In this document: positions 34,712 through 45,755 of the stretch, in pieces
Layout: the number at the start of each line of letters is the position of its first letter
Numbering within the stretch: position 1 is the first letter of the stretch
NCBI RefSeq assembly: GCF_030052815.1
Contig: NC_079497.1
Span: forward strand, 18,738,258-18,802,257
Source: Hevea brasiliensis
Lineage: Eukaryota; Streptophyta; Magnoliopsida; Malpighiales; Euphorbiaceae
DNA length: 64,000 bases
Reading direction: 5' to 3'
The notes under the pieces: model-generated
The model's input: the letters and a program-made list of their open reading frames with translations, nothing else
Database searches by the model: none
Told to the model about the DNA's origin: nothing
Made by a program: the position numbers and the translations under genes

Positions 34712-37554
34712 GGATTACCTCCAGAAAGAGAGGTGCAGTTTGAGATTGATGTTATGCCTGGTGTTGACCCAATCTCCATAACGCCATATAGAATGGCACC
34801 TGCAGAATTGAAAGAGTTGAAAGTACAGTTGCAAGAATTGCTTGACAAGGGCTTTATCCGCCCTAGTGTGTCACCTTGGGGAGCGCCAGTGCTGTTTGTT
34901 AAGAAGAAGGATGGCACTCTCCGCTTATGTATTGACTACCGACAGTTGAATAAGATGACAATAAAGAATAGATATCCGTTGCCCCGCATTGATGACTTAT
35001 TTGATCAGTTAAGGGGTGCAGCTGTGTTCTCTAAAATTGACCTGAGATCAGGTTATTATCAGTTGAGAGTAGAAGAGCAGAGTATTCCTAAAACTGCCTT
35101 CAGAACCCGCTATGGCCATTATGAGTTCTTGGTCATGCCATTCGGGTTAACTAATGCTCCGGCTGCTTTTATGGATCTGATGAACACTATTTTCAGACCA
35201 TACCTCGACCAGTTTGTTGTGGTATTTATTGATGATATATTGGTCTATTCGAGGAATGCAGAAGAGCATGATAGACATTTGCGGATTGTACTACAGACTT
35301 TGAGGGAGAAACAGCTATACGCCAAATTATCGAAATGTGAATTTTGGCTGAAGGAGATATCCTTTTTGGGGCACATTGTATCAGCAGAGGGTATTAAGGT
35401 AGATCCTAGCAAGGTTGAAGCTGTCCTTAATTGGAGGCCACCCAAAAATGTCACAGAGATTCGCAGTTTTCTGGGGTTAGCTGGATACTACCGTCTATTT
35501 GTGAAGGGATTCTCCATGTTGGCATTTCCATTAACCAAGCTGCTTAGAAAGGATGTGAAATTTCAGTGGACGAACAAATGCCAGCAAAGTTTTAATGAAT
35601 TGAAAAGATGTTTGACTGAGGCTCCAGTCTTGACTTTACCTACACCGGGTAAAGAATATACAGTTTACAGCGATGCTTCTCGCAATGGGTTAGGTTGTGT
35701 GTTGATGCAAGATCAAAATGTCATTGCCTATGCATCACGCTAGCTAAAACTGTATGAGAGGAATTATCCGACACATGACTTGGAGCTTGCAGCTATTGTG
35801 TTTGCTCTTAAGATCTGGAGACATTATTTTTATAGAAAGAAGTGTTACATTTACACAGATCATAAGAGTTTGAAGTATTTGGGCACCCAGAAAGAGCTGA
35901 ATTTGAGACAGAGGAGATGGTTAGAGTTGATAAAAGACTATGATTGTCTGATAGATTATCAGCCAGGGAAAGCTAATGTTGTGGCTGACGCCTTAAGTCG
36001 CAAGACTATGGCAAGTCTACGGGTTACTCCTTTATCTTTGGTACATGAGTTAAGATCATTGCATGCCAACTTAGAGATTAATGATGAGAGACAGACAGCA
36101 GTTGCATAGCATGTACAGCCAGTGTTGATTGATCAGATCAGAATGGCTGCCCAGAATGATGAAAGGTATCAAAAGTTGTTAGAAGAAGTCAGGCAGGGTA
36201 AGAAACCAGAATTCTCAATAAGAAATGATGGTCTATTGCTACACCAGGGCAGAATGTGTGTTCCTAATGATGTTGAATTGAGGAAGATCATTTTGAAGGA
36301 AGCACATGAGTCTCCTTTTGCCATGCACCCTGGTAGCACAAAAATGTATAGAGGGCTAAAGGAGCATTCCTGGTGGATGGGTATGAAAAGAGATGTGGCA
36401 GAGTTTATTTCTAAATGCCTAACTTGTCAGCAAGTAAAGGCAGAGCATCAAGTACCCGCTGGGTTGTTACATCCACTACCAGTACCAAAATGGAAATGGG
36501 AAAGAATAACGATGGATTTTGTAATGGGACTTCCAAAGACATAGAAGAGTCATGATGCAGTATGGGTCATTATCGACAGACTGACTAAGTCTGCTCATTT
36601 TCTGCCAGTCCGAATGGACTACAGTTTAGACAAATTAGCCAGGTTGTACATCGATGAGATTGTGAGACTTCATGGAGTGCCAGTATCCATTGTATCAGAC
36701 AGAGATCCTAGGTTTACTTCTAGATTCTAGGGTAGTCTTCAGAGAGCCCTAGGAACTAGATTGAACTTCAGTACTGCATTCCATCCACAGACAGATGGCC
36801 AATCTGAGAGGGTAATTCAAATCTTGGAGGACATACTACGGGCTTGTGTGATGAGTTTGAGGGCAGTTGGGATATACACTTGCCTTTGATTGAGTTTGCT
36901 TACAACGACAGCTACCAATCAAGCATTGGGATGCCTCCATATGAAGCTTTGTATGGCAGAAAATGTAGAACCCCGTTATGTAGGGATGACGTGGGTGAAA
37001 GAAAGATGATTGGACCCGAAATTGTTCAACAAACTAAAGAGAAAATCAGGGTGATTCGAGATCGACTTAAGACTACATTAGACCGTCAGAAGTCCTACAT
37101 TGATTTGAAGAGAAGGGATATTGAGTATGCAATGGGTGAAAAAGTTTTCCTCAAGGTTTCTCCTTGGAAGAGAATTATGAGATTCGGCAGAAAGGGGAAA
37201 CTGAGTCCTCGTTTCATTGGGCCATATGAGGTTCTGGAAAGAGTAGGTCCTTTAGCATATCAGTTGGCACTACCTCCAGAGTTGGAGAAGATACATAATG
37301 TTTTCCATGTGTCTATATTGAGGAGGTACCGATCAGACCCATCTCATGTACTACCAGCAGAGGAAATTGAAGTGAATCTAGACCTCACATATAAAGAAGA
37401 ACCCATAGAGATTCTGGCTTATGAGGTGAAGCAGCTACGGAACAAACAGATACCATTGGTAAAAGTGCTGTGGAACCATCATTCAGGCCAGGAGGCTACT
37501 TGGGAACGAGAGGAGGACATGAGGAGACAGCACCCACAGCTGTTCAGAGATTAA
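34708..37554 (+). pseudogene. B element pol: RT, RNase H, integrase, chromodomain (broken)
   Basis: It starts within the protease-RT linker ([17 protein letters not shown], about 34,711). RT has [19 protein letters not shown] and catalytic FIDD (about 35,226-35,237). RNase H follows ([16 protein letters not shown], 35,659-35,706; [10 protein letters not shown]). The integrase has [10 protein letters not shown] and [11 protein letters not shown], then the core ([21 protein letters not shown]). The chromodomain is at the end (QIPLVKVLWNHH, about 37,448-37,483). Four in-frame TAG stops (35,741; 36,107; 36,542; 36,728) and a one-base loss near 36,855 break an otherwise well-kept frame; 34,733-35,743 is open for 336 codons. 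No intron-like insertion is present in integrase, unlike D. gag and protease are deleted. Confidence 0.93.
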
Positions 37555-37587
37555 TACCAGGTAAAATTTTGAGACGAAATTTATTTA

Positions 37588-37600
37588 AGGGGGGGAGAAT
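37588..37600 (+). other. Polypurine tract of the B element
   Basis: AAGGGGGGGAGAAT directly precedes the 3' LTR TG. Confidence 0.85.
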
Positions 37601-38491
37601 TGTAACACCCCCATTTGTATAGCCTGGTATATTTCACTGTTCCGGTGATCGGAGTCGGTCCGGACAATTAAGGGGATTAGAACCACACTTAAGAGAACTA
37701 GATAAACCATAACCACAAATAATTAGTAATGTTCAATTAGTTGAGTATAAATAAGAAAAATAGAACAGAAGAAGTTAAACGAGCCGAGAGTCACAACGAT
37801 GGGTGACCTTCTCGAGAAGGACTGCGAAGTCTTTTTAAACTCAAATTTCGAACTGTAAAATGTGATGTCGCGGTCCTCAGGACCCTTATAAACATAGTGG
37901 AAAAGAGAAAATCACGAAAAAGAACTGTTAAGCCAATCAAATAATTAGGTCAGGGAGCCGGAAGAAATATGGAATTATTTGCAAACTGGGTTGAACCGGC
38001 GAAGGGCAATTTGGTCAATTGACCCCGAGAGCTGACTCCTGACCTAACTGTCAAATAAAATCGGAGAAAAGAAAATTTCGGAATTGAGAATTAAATTAAA
38101 GAACTAATAGAAAAAAAAAGAAGAGAAAATAAAAAAGTTAAAAAGGTGTAGGAAGATGACATCATGCATGATATCATGCATGATGCCATAAGTCATATAA
38201 TTAATAAATTAATTAAATGGATTTTTGAGTCTTCCATAAGGATAAAAACAAAAGAAAAGAAAAGAAAAAAAAAAGTAAAAAGCCTCATCTTCCTCACCAT
38301 TTACGTTTCTGTCTCTCTCACCATTGTAAACCTCCATTAAAGCTTGCTTCAAGCTTTGAAACCACCATTAAACCCCAAATCCTCCCATACTTGCTTCACA
38401 AAAACTTGATTTAATCACTTGAGAGGAAGATTGGTCATCAAAGAATTGAAGAAAATTGAGAGGAAGTGAAAGTTCAAAGACACCTAACAAG

Positions 38492-40790
38492 GTAAGTAAT
38501 ACAAACTTCAAGGTTTTAGTTTAATTAGTGTATGTATAGCATCAAGAGCATAGAAATAAACTTAAAATAAAAAAAAAATATGTGTAAGGGACTAAACTGA
38601 AATTCGTCCAGCAGGGAGGGGAGAGTGATTTGCATGAGTTTGATTGAGTTAAACATGTTAAGATGCTTGAATGAGTTGAAAGATTGTGTTTATATGCTTT
38701 GAATTAGTTAATTGCAATGGATTAGAGTGGTTAGGGTTTGAGACCTAGGGTTTTGAGGCAAAAGTTTGGAGAAATTTTTAAATGGTGTCTTTGACCTAAT
38801 GTGAAGTGAAAAATGATCATTTGTGACCAAATGAGGTGTGTTAGAAGTGTTGGAATTAAAAGCCAATTCGGATTGGATAAGGTCATGTGCTGGCAGTACG
38901 ACTAAAATTCCCTTTGAGGGACCAAAAATGAAATTTTACAAATCCAATGGATATGGGACCAATTGGGGATGAAAATAGGCACTAAATGACACAATTTTCA
39001 TTTAGGAAGCATGCCCAAAAAGTGACTAAAACCTAGTGAAAAAATTGATCAAAGTTGAAAAATTGAAGGCTGCCACTGCACAAACTGACCAAATGAACAG
39101 TGTGTTTGTTCATTTGGTCATAACTCGAGCTAGGAAGGTCTAAATGACCTGAAATTTTACTAGTGGTTAGATGAGATATAGACCTAAAACTTTCATGAAG
39201 AATACAAACCCAAATTCTGCCAGCAACTAAGTCGTTTGACCACCCCAAGTTGGTGACCCAAAACTGCCAGTACCAAAATTGCCCAGAAAATCTGGGTTGT
39301 TTTCAATCCGGCAGCCATGGTTCAAATGGCCATAACTTGAGCTAAAAAACTCCAATTGAGGTGATTCAAAAATGAGAATAAACTTAAGACAATAAGGAAC
39401 ATTTTATATGAAGGAAGTTTTGCCAAATTCCAACAGTGAAATTACCAATGGAACAATGCAACTAGGGACACCAAAACTGAAAATTTGACAATTTTGCCTA
39501 AAAGACTTAAGCTTTGAGAAAATGACCAAAACCAACAAATTTAATGACCAAAATGTGGTATGTGGATGAAGTTGGAGTTCCCATACCTATTAAGCCTTAG
39601 AAAGTCAACAATTTGACTTGAATAGTGTAGTGAATAGTAACCCGAAACACAAAAACTTCGAGAACGTCGAATTTAGCACGATAGAGCTAGGTAAAAGTGA
39701 AGTTAAATTTATTTTTGGATTTATGCTAAGATATGGTACTGAAACACTATGAAACTGTGTGTTTCAGCTGAAAAAGACCTGGAAGCTCGGAGAGACTGAG
39801 TCAAGGCCTAGAGGCGACTCACGTCAGGTCTGTGCACAGTAATTTTTGTTTAAATATATGATTCTTGAAAATTTGATTTTTTTTGAGTTAATTATGAATT
39901 GTGTTACCATTTATGATTGTGAATATGACTTTGAAAATTGACTAGATTTCTCATAAATTATTTAAATAAATTGTTTTGAATTGATTTTGTGTTCACACTT
40001 AGCATGACAGTATCACATTATTCCTCCTCCATTTATGGGGTTGAGATCGTTTATTTTCCTCCCTCTCTGGCTTACCAGTTGAGGTCGAGATCGGATGAGT
40101 ACTTATTAGCTAGCTAGCCACCTCCCTCATTGATTTCAATTAATGGGGTTGTAGATTGCTTTGTCGTGGTGTACAACACGGCATTGATCGGAAATTTTGT
40201 GTCATGGCTTAAGTTGTGTATGATTTTGGCAACACTGTGTTTATTAAATTATTTGACTAAATTGTGTTATTATGAGCTTTGATAAATTGTGAAATGTGAT
40301 TGAGTAATATTTAAATTGTGTTTTGGTAATGAATGATTTATGTATTATATTTTAAATTTTTATTGTGCACCACTGAGTATTTTTATACTCAGCGATAGCT
40401 TATTTTGCTGTCGCAGATAAGAGCAAGGAGAAAGCAGCAGAGTGAGCTGCTATTGAATTGAGGACCTCACTGATAATTTTGTACGGGTATTATTTTATAC
40501 CCTTGTAGTTATTTTGATGTAAATATTGCAATATTTTATGTATCAATATAAAGTTGAGTAGTTGTAAAATAAATTGTAATAATATTATTTTTGGATTTCC
40601 TTCTATAAATTAATATTTGTACTTGTGAATTTCATACTTTATGCCTTGTGAATGAAGTTATTAAATATTTTGAGACGAAAAATTTTGATTTGGATTGTGG
40701 AATTATTTTGAAGTGAATTGAATTGAATTGATTTGAGATTTATTGGAGGTTGGGAGTTGAGAAAATTATTAGAAGTGTTTTTTTTTCCAG
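38492..40790 (+). other. Putative leader intron inside B LTR
   Basis: The donor CACCTAACAAG followed by GTAAGTAAT is a near-perfect plant 5' splice site. The acceptor GTTTTTTTTTCCAG, followed by GTATTTGAAGAAC, is a strong pyrimidine tract plus AG. Length is 2,299 bp; the solo LTR has the same pair 2,295 bp apart on the minus strand. As an untranslated leader intron it would join an upstream LTR exon to the last 280 bases of the LTR. Inferred from sequence only. Confidence 0.5.
40373..40413 (+). other. Twin hairpins, B LTR
   Basis: CTGAGTAT, loop TTTT, ATACTCAG (40,373-40,392), followed at once by CGATAGC, loop TTATTTT, GCTGTCG (40,393-40,413) with one T-G pair. Same layout and position before the LTR end as in D and F, with different paired bases. 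Confidence 0.55.
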
Positions 40791-41070
40791 GTATTTGAAG
40801 AACTATTTTCTCCAATTACAAACGGAACTCTGTCAAAATTTTTATAAAATTTGCGGTAAAATTAAAATGGAAAAAATTTTTTACTAGTATTTAAACTTTG
40901 AATAAATGGTTTTTAATTCCTCCCAAAATGCTCACCACTTCCAGAATGTAAGAAAATTGTTTTAAAATCCCTTGTAGTGTACTTAATGAATTATCGGTAG
41001 GTGAAGTTCGGTAGTTCATTAGGTATTCTACGGGATCATGTCATGCCTTATAGAGGGATGAGGTGTGACA

Positions 41071-41075
41071 CAGGG
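41071..41075. repeat. Target-site duplication CAGGG, right copy of the B element
   Basis: Identical to 34,046-34,050. Confidence 0.93.
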
Positions 41076-41640
41076 TTACTAGAACAATCTCAGGTAAGAT
41101 ATGTATCATATTTCTCTGGTATCCATTATATATATGATAAGAGGAAGTCCTGAGGAGCTCCTTAATGGACTAGGCACATTGGACATATGATATGATTATG
41201 TGATAGCTAAGGAGCAACTAGTAATATAAATTACCTTGATGTAAATTATTTGTGTTTTAAAACCACAAGGGAATGATGCACTACATGTGCTTGAGTATAA
41301 AATTATTTTATTACATGTTTTATTCCTTAAGTAGGATTTTACTCATTGAGCTCAAAAATAGGTTATTGCCTCATTTGTTTTAAGGAAGAATAAGTAAGGT
41401 TTATGGAACTCCTTTTATGACATGTAGATATGTACAGATTTACCTTACTTGTAACCAAATGTTTTATGATATAAATAAATTGTTTTATTTACTTGAATGT
41501 GTTTTATAATGGAAATGGGCCCCACCATTATTTATTAAAGTGATGTGTTGGCTTGTTATGGGTTCTATTGGCTTCTTGGCTACTTGTTCCCTTTGTGCTG
41601 ATAGTGGCCCCAGAATGGGCTATTATAAAAGCTATATTAG
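41076..41640 (+). mobile_element. Element E, LTR-like (part 3), end uncertain
   Basis: Continues E after the B element. Near 41,520-41,640 the sequence GGGCCCCACCATT, then GTTATGGGTTCTATTGGC and GGGCTATTATAAAAGC, resembles the end of the C LTR, and TTAGAGCACTAGATTTATGAG could be a decayed primer-site region (compare TATCAGAGCACGGTTTAGG in D). Boundary and class are tentative. Confidence 0.4.
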
Positions 41641-42822
41641 AGCACTAGATTTATGAGCTCAGACCTAGATATTAGAAATGTAAAGTAAAAAGAAAGAAAA
41701 GATAAGAAAGTGAAAGAAAAGTGAAAGTATGGCCTAATTATATGAAAGAAAATGATCTTTTTCAAAAGACAAGCACAATAAATTCTATATACATGTTTGT
41801 GATTATGGGTGCTAACTTTATAGTAGATATCTTGCCTCCTTCTTATTAAAGTAAGGTATAGCCAGACGATAAAAATATGCCTTAAAACATGCTAAGGTAG
41901 GTCAAGTCATTTAGTTTTTGTTATAGTACCAAGACTAAGCGACTCTAAAGGTTATGAATTATGCTAAATTAGGATAATTCATTTGGTCTTAGGTATGGTT
42001 AGGGCTATGTGACCATAGAAGAGATCCTTTTTTGGTGTTAAGAATTGAACTTTGGTTCAGAAAATGAAAGACAGATCAAGGATCCGTGTAAGGGTTGAGG
42101 AGGTAATATGGTTGGCCATGAGTAAGCTTGGCGGCAAGACACAAATGAAATGAAAGAAGGAAAAGAGAAAAGAGGCCACAATAGCTGAAAGTGCCTAAAG
42201 AACAAATGTTACAAGTGACTTCCAACCCTCTATATGTGTAAAACCAAGTTCAAACTCAACACCAATAAGAAAAGAAACTATATAGGAATGAGAAGTCTAA
42301 GGCCTAGATGGTACTAAAGTAAAACATAATATGACATAGTGCCTATTCTATAAGAGGCACAAGTATGTGAAAACAAAGTGAGGCACCATGGTTGCCTTAG
42401 ATAAGGCCATAGTTGCCAAAAAGGGCAAAATGATATGAAAGAGCCTAACAAGGTATATGTTTCACTTAAAGTGCTAAAGGGTATGTTAGAAAGTATTGCA
42501 ATTACTTATGCAATGTTCTTGGAGTTAGTGCTATAAGCTGTAAATTACAATACCAATATGAGAGTGTTGTATGGAGCTACAAACATTCTAATAGAACCTA
42601 ACTAAAGTGTTATGTAGTATGTCCCACCTCAGTCTAGTTATGCTTTAGTAATGGAGTTAGAGATTCTCGATGAGGGATTATGACCCTTGTAATAAAAAAT
42701 TAAAAGAAGAAGAAGATAGGGATTAGAGCAAGTGATTAAGTCACTTAGTTGGAATATGTGGTCTCCAAAGTGGGATCTTATATAGTTTTGGCACCCAAGC
42801 AGTAGCGTTGTTTAAGAGTTAG

Positions 42823-42868
<46 letters not shown>

Positions 42869-42876
42869 CACACACA

Positions 42877-42907
<31 letters not shown>

Positions 42908-44342
42908 AGGATATTAATGTACCCTTATAGAGTAATCAAGGGCTCCAAAGCAAAGGTTAATAACCCACAAAGTAGCTAGCTAGAGAGTAGTTAAGCTAAG
43001 TGACCTCAGCATTCAAGAGTATTCGATTTATCAATGAAAGACCTAGAAAAGTTAAAGCATGATGAGGGTCACTTTGCCAAGTTACAAGGGATAACACCCT
43101 TTCTTAGATGTCATTGACATGCAAAGCTTATTTATATGCCTAAAAAAATGTAGAGTTATAGGCAATGTTCATAACATGTAAAGTGACCCCATAGAAGGGA
43201 TAACAAAAGGATGAGAGAGGTTAAGTGCCTAAGGCATTTTGAGGGTGACAAGTAGTCTAAAAAAAATGTATTAAAATGGTTAAGAAGATGAGAAACAATG
43301 AGCTTTAGGGCCTAGGAAAGTAGATCTAGGTATAAAAACTCTAATTTTAAGGGAGATAAGAATAAGTACATGAGGAAATCCCTCATAGAAGCCCCTCATA
43401 GAGAGAGAAAGATGAAGGAAGTTGGGACGAGGAAAGAAGAAGAATAAGTATTTTCCTTGAATCTCTTCTTAGTTATCACTAACCATAATGAGAATCACTT
43501 TAAAAAAAGAAAGAAGGAAAACCTGAGTGTGGTCATTAAGGCACAACTAAAGCTACCCAAAGGACAAGTCATCTCAACTGAAAGATTTGAGGGTAGTAAG
43601 AATGACTCTCAAGGACCAATAACAATAAAGGTCAATGGTTTAGCCCTTTAAGGTAGAGGCTCCAATGATAGAATGGAGATGAAATGGAATTTTATAGAGC
43701 CTTTTTTAAATGTAGATAAGATGATAATAAAAGGAAGAGATGTGGAAGAGATAAGTATGGTGATCAAGGCCCCAATATTGAAAGTCTAGGTGCCAATATG
43801 AATATGAGTCAGAGGGTCAGTGGCTAGATCCTAGATAACATTAAAGGATGTGGATGCTTAGCAAGAGCTACATGAGATGCAACTATTGCCAAGCTATTAG
43901 GGAAAAGAAGGAGAAAAGCATAGAGATAAGAAATAAAGCAACTGGGCTTTTCCTCGAGCAAGGTGAAGGAAGTAAACAAAGGGACAATCTAGAGGTTTAG
44001 ATCAAAATGAATCCAGTGGAAACAGCAGGTGAATGCAGGGACCAATAAGATCTAAATTTATGTATAGAATCTGTTTGCTCCTATTCCCAAGTGGAAGGGA
44101 TGAAAATGAGAGAAAATTTTCATTCACTCAATCATGGAATTGGGATATTATGAATTGAAATTTATATCATCATTTTTATTTATCTCTTTTTATTTTATAA
44201 TACATATTTATTTTTTATCTTTATAATAATTTTAATTTTATCTTAGTTTTTCCTTAGAGAAAAATTGACAGGCCAGAATTAACCATAGTTAATATTTTTT
44301 TATTGTTTTAAACTATTTTAAGTTAAAATTTAATTGTTAAAA
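41641..44342. other. Unassigned, purine-rich sequence (possibly decayed E internal region)
   Basis: No domain was recognised. The plus strand is noticeably A+G rich from about 42,050 to 44,100, as in gag-pol of old elements, and the longest ORF (43,457-43,651) has no known motif. It includes the AC/GT microsatellite. Confidence 0.4.
42824..42908. repeat. (AC)n followed by (TG)n: self-complementary microsatellite
   Basis: (AC) from 42,824 to 42,866, a short ATGCACACACATGTGTATA linker, then (TG) to 42,908. The two arms are complementary and can fold into a long hairpin. Confidence 0.95.
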
Positions 44343-44993
44343 TTAGATGTGTCAATGAATTGAGCTAAGCCGAGCTTTAAAGAAATCAGGCTTGGTTCAT
44401 CAAAATTTTTTTGAACTCAACTTAAACTTAAACTTAACTCTTGTCGAGTTCGAGCTGAATATCTCTAAGCTCAAGCTTGGCTTGTTTAGAAAACGAGCTC
44501 TAAATGAGCCCAACCAAACCGAACTTTTTATTGAATTGAATCTCGAGTAGCTCGCAAGTAGCTCGACTGTGAAGTTCAGACTACTTCATTTTGATTAGCT
44601 CTTATATTAAAAAAAAAAAAACTTAATTTCATAAAAATTAAATTTAAATTACAAATAACTATATTTAATAAATACATTTTGTATATTCATTATATCATAA
44701 TTTTAAACAATTTATTGTTTTTAGAACATTATAAGTAAAATAATAATTATTTATAATATAATGAAATACAATAACTAATGTAATTATTTTTACAAAATAG
44801 TCTATTCATAAGCTTATTTAACGAGTTTGCTCATGAGCCTTAATGAGCTGAATACTACAAAGTTCGAACTCAGCTTATTTATTAAACAATCCTAAAAATC
44901 AAAGTCGAACTCGGCTCATTTTCTAAATGAGTTGAACCAAGCCAAACTTTTATTAAACAACTCACAAATAGTTTTGTTCATTTATAGCCCTAG
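44343..44993. mobile_element. Non-autonomous hAT-like element rich in GAGCT/CGAGC
   Basis: The ends are roughly inverted: left TTAGATGTGTCAATGAA, right TTCATTTATAGCCCTAG, whose complement is CTAGGGCTATAAATGAA. Inside are many CGAGCT/GAGCTC/AGCCGAGC motifs on both arms, as in short plant hAT derivatives with ends like CAGGGCTGTAAACGAGC. The flanks TTAAAAT and TCAAAAT may be a decayed 8-bp duplication. No transposase is present. Confidence 0.6.
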
Positions 44994-45190
44994 TCAAAAT
45001 GATGTAATTTAACTACGAAAAGGTTATAAAAATATATTATTCTCTATTACTTTCTCTTTTTTCTTCTTAATTTTTTCTCCTTGTTTCCCATGGAAAAAGA
45101 ATGACAGTGAAAGTAAGAGATACAAAAGCAGAGAGTGAGAGAGAGTTAGAGAGAGCTAGTGAGAGAAAGAAGACATAAAAAAAAAGACAT
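44994..45190. other. Short AT-rich spacer with GA-rich repeats
   Basis: GAGAGAG-type simple sequence at 45,115-45,170; nothing else seen. Confidence 0.6.
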
Positions 45191-45755
45191 TAATAATAAA
45201 TTGGTAGATAAGCCCATGTGATTAATTAATTAAGTTAATTAATTAGAATGGCAACATGGCAAAAGAAAAAGAGATGGAGACATTAGTAATTAGTAAATGT
45301 TGTAAAATAACAATAATAAAAGATAAGAACGTATAGAGAGAGAATGGAGAGAATTTCATTACATGGATAGAAAATGAATCCAAAAAATGATTATCATTAT
45401 AGGGTTAAGGAAACCTATTTATAGCAAACAAATTACACCCCAAGAGATACAATATTAAACGGACTATTAAATAAATTTATGGAAAAGATAAATGGATTCA
45501 TCGGAAATACAAATGGACATCCATTATAAATATGGATTTATAATAGTCCCCATGGATGTCCATTTCACAAGGAATATGGCTCATAAAAACTTTACTAGGA
45601 AAAAAACCTAGTGGAAAAAAAATCCTAGTGAAGGAAAAAGAGTATATTATTCTTTAATAGAATATGCAATAAATATTGCCTCATTAAAAACCTTTATCGA
45701 GAAAACCCAATGGGAAAAAACCATAGTAAAGGGAAAAAGAGTATAGTGCATATTA
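45190..45755 (-). mobile_element. Ty1/copia 3' LTR (degenerate, boundaries approximate)
   Basis: Read on the minus strand it follows a purine tract (GAGGGAGAGTT, about 45,755-45,765). It carries two copies of a TTTTTCCC/AGGTTTTT motif block typical of copia LTRs (45,590-45,740). It also has a TATA-like GCTATAAATAGG (about 45,415-45,427) and a leader ending in CTCTCTCC-rich sequence. The lower boundary is uncertain. Confidence 0.6.

Larger units (their letters stand above)
34051..41070 (+). mobile_element. Deleted family-B chromovirus with rearranged 5' end
   Basis: 7,020 bp between intact TG and CA termini, flanked by CAGGG. It has 588 bp of 5' LTR, a 73-bp inverted piece of LTR end plus primer-site boundary, pol from just upstream of RT to the chromodomain, a polypurine tract and a full 3,470-bp 3' LTR. 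The 2.9 kb of 5' LTR, the primer binding site, gag and protease are missing, so the copy cannot replicate by itself. It lies in element E LTR-like sequence about 1.07 kb of host sequence away from the solo B LTR and in the opposite orientation. Confidence 0.93.
37601..41070 (+). repeat. B element 3' LTR (full length)
   Basis: 3,470 bp, TGTAACACCCCC to GAGGTGTGACA. It serves as the reference LTR for family B in this window. It contains an intron-like pair at 38,492-40,790 with near-consensus sites, twin hairpins at 40,373-40,413, the TGTGCACAG block (about 39,830) and the GAAGAACTATTTTCTCC block after the acceptor. Confidence 0.95.

Noticed and set aside
41641..44342. Possible host gene in the purine-rich stretch
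   Set aside because: No ORF above 65 codons, no splice-linked reading frame and no domain motif could be supported.
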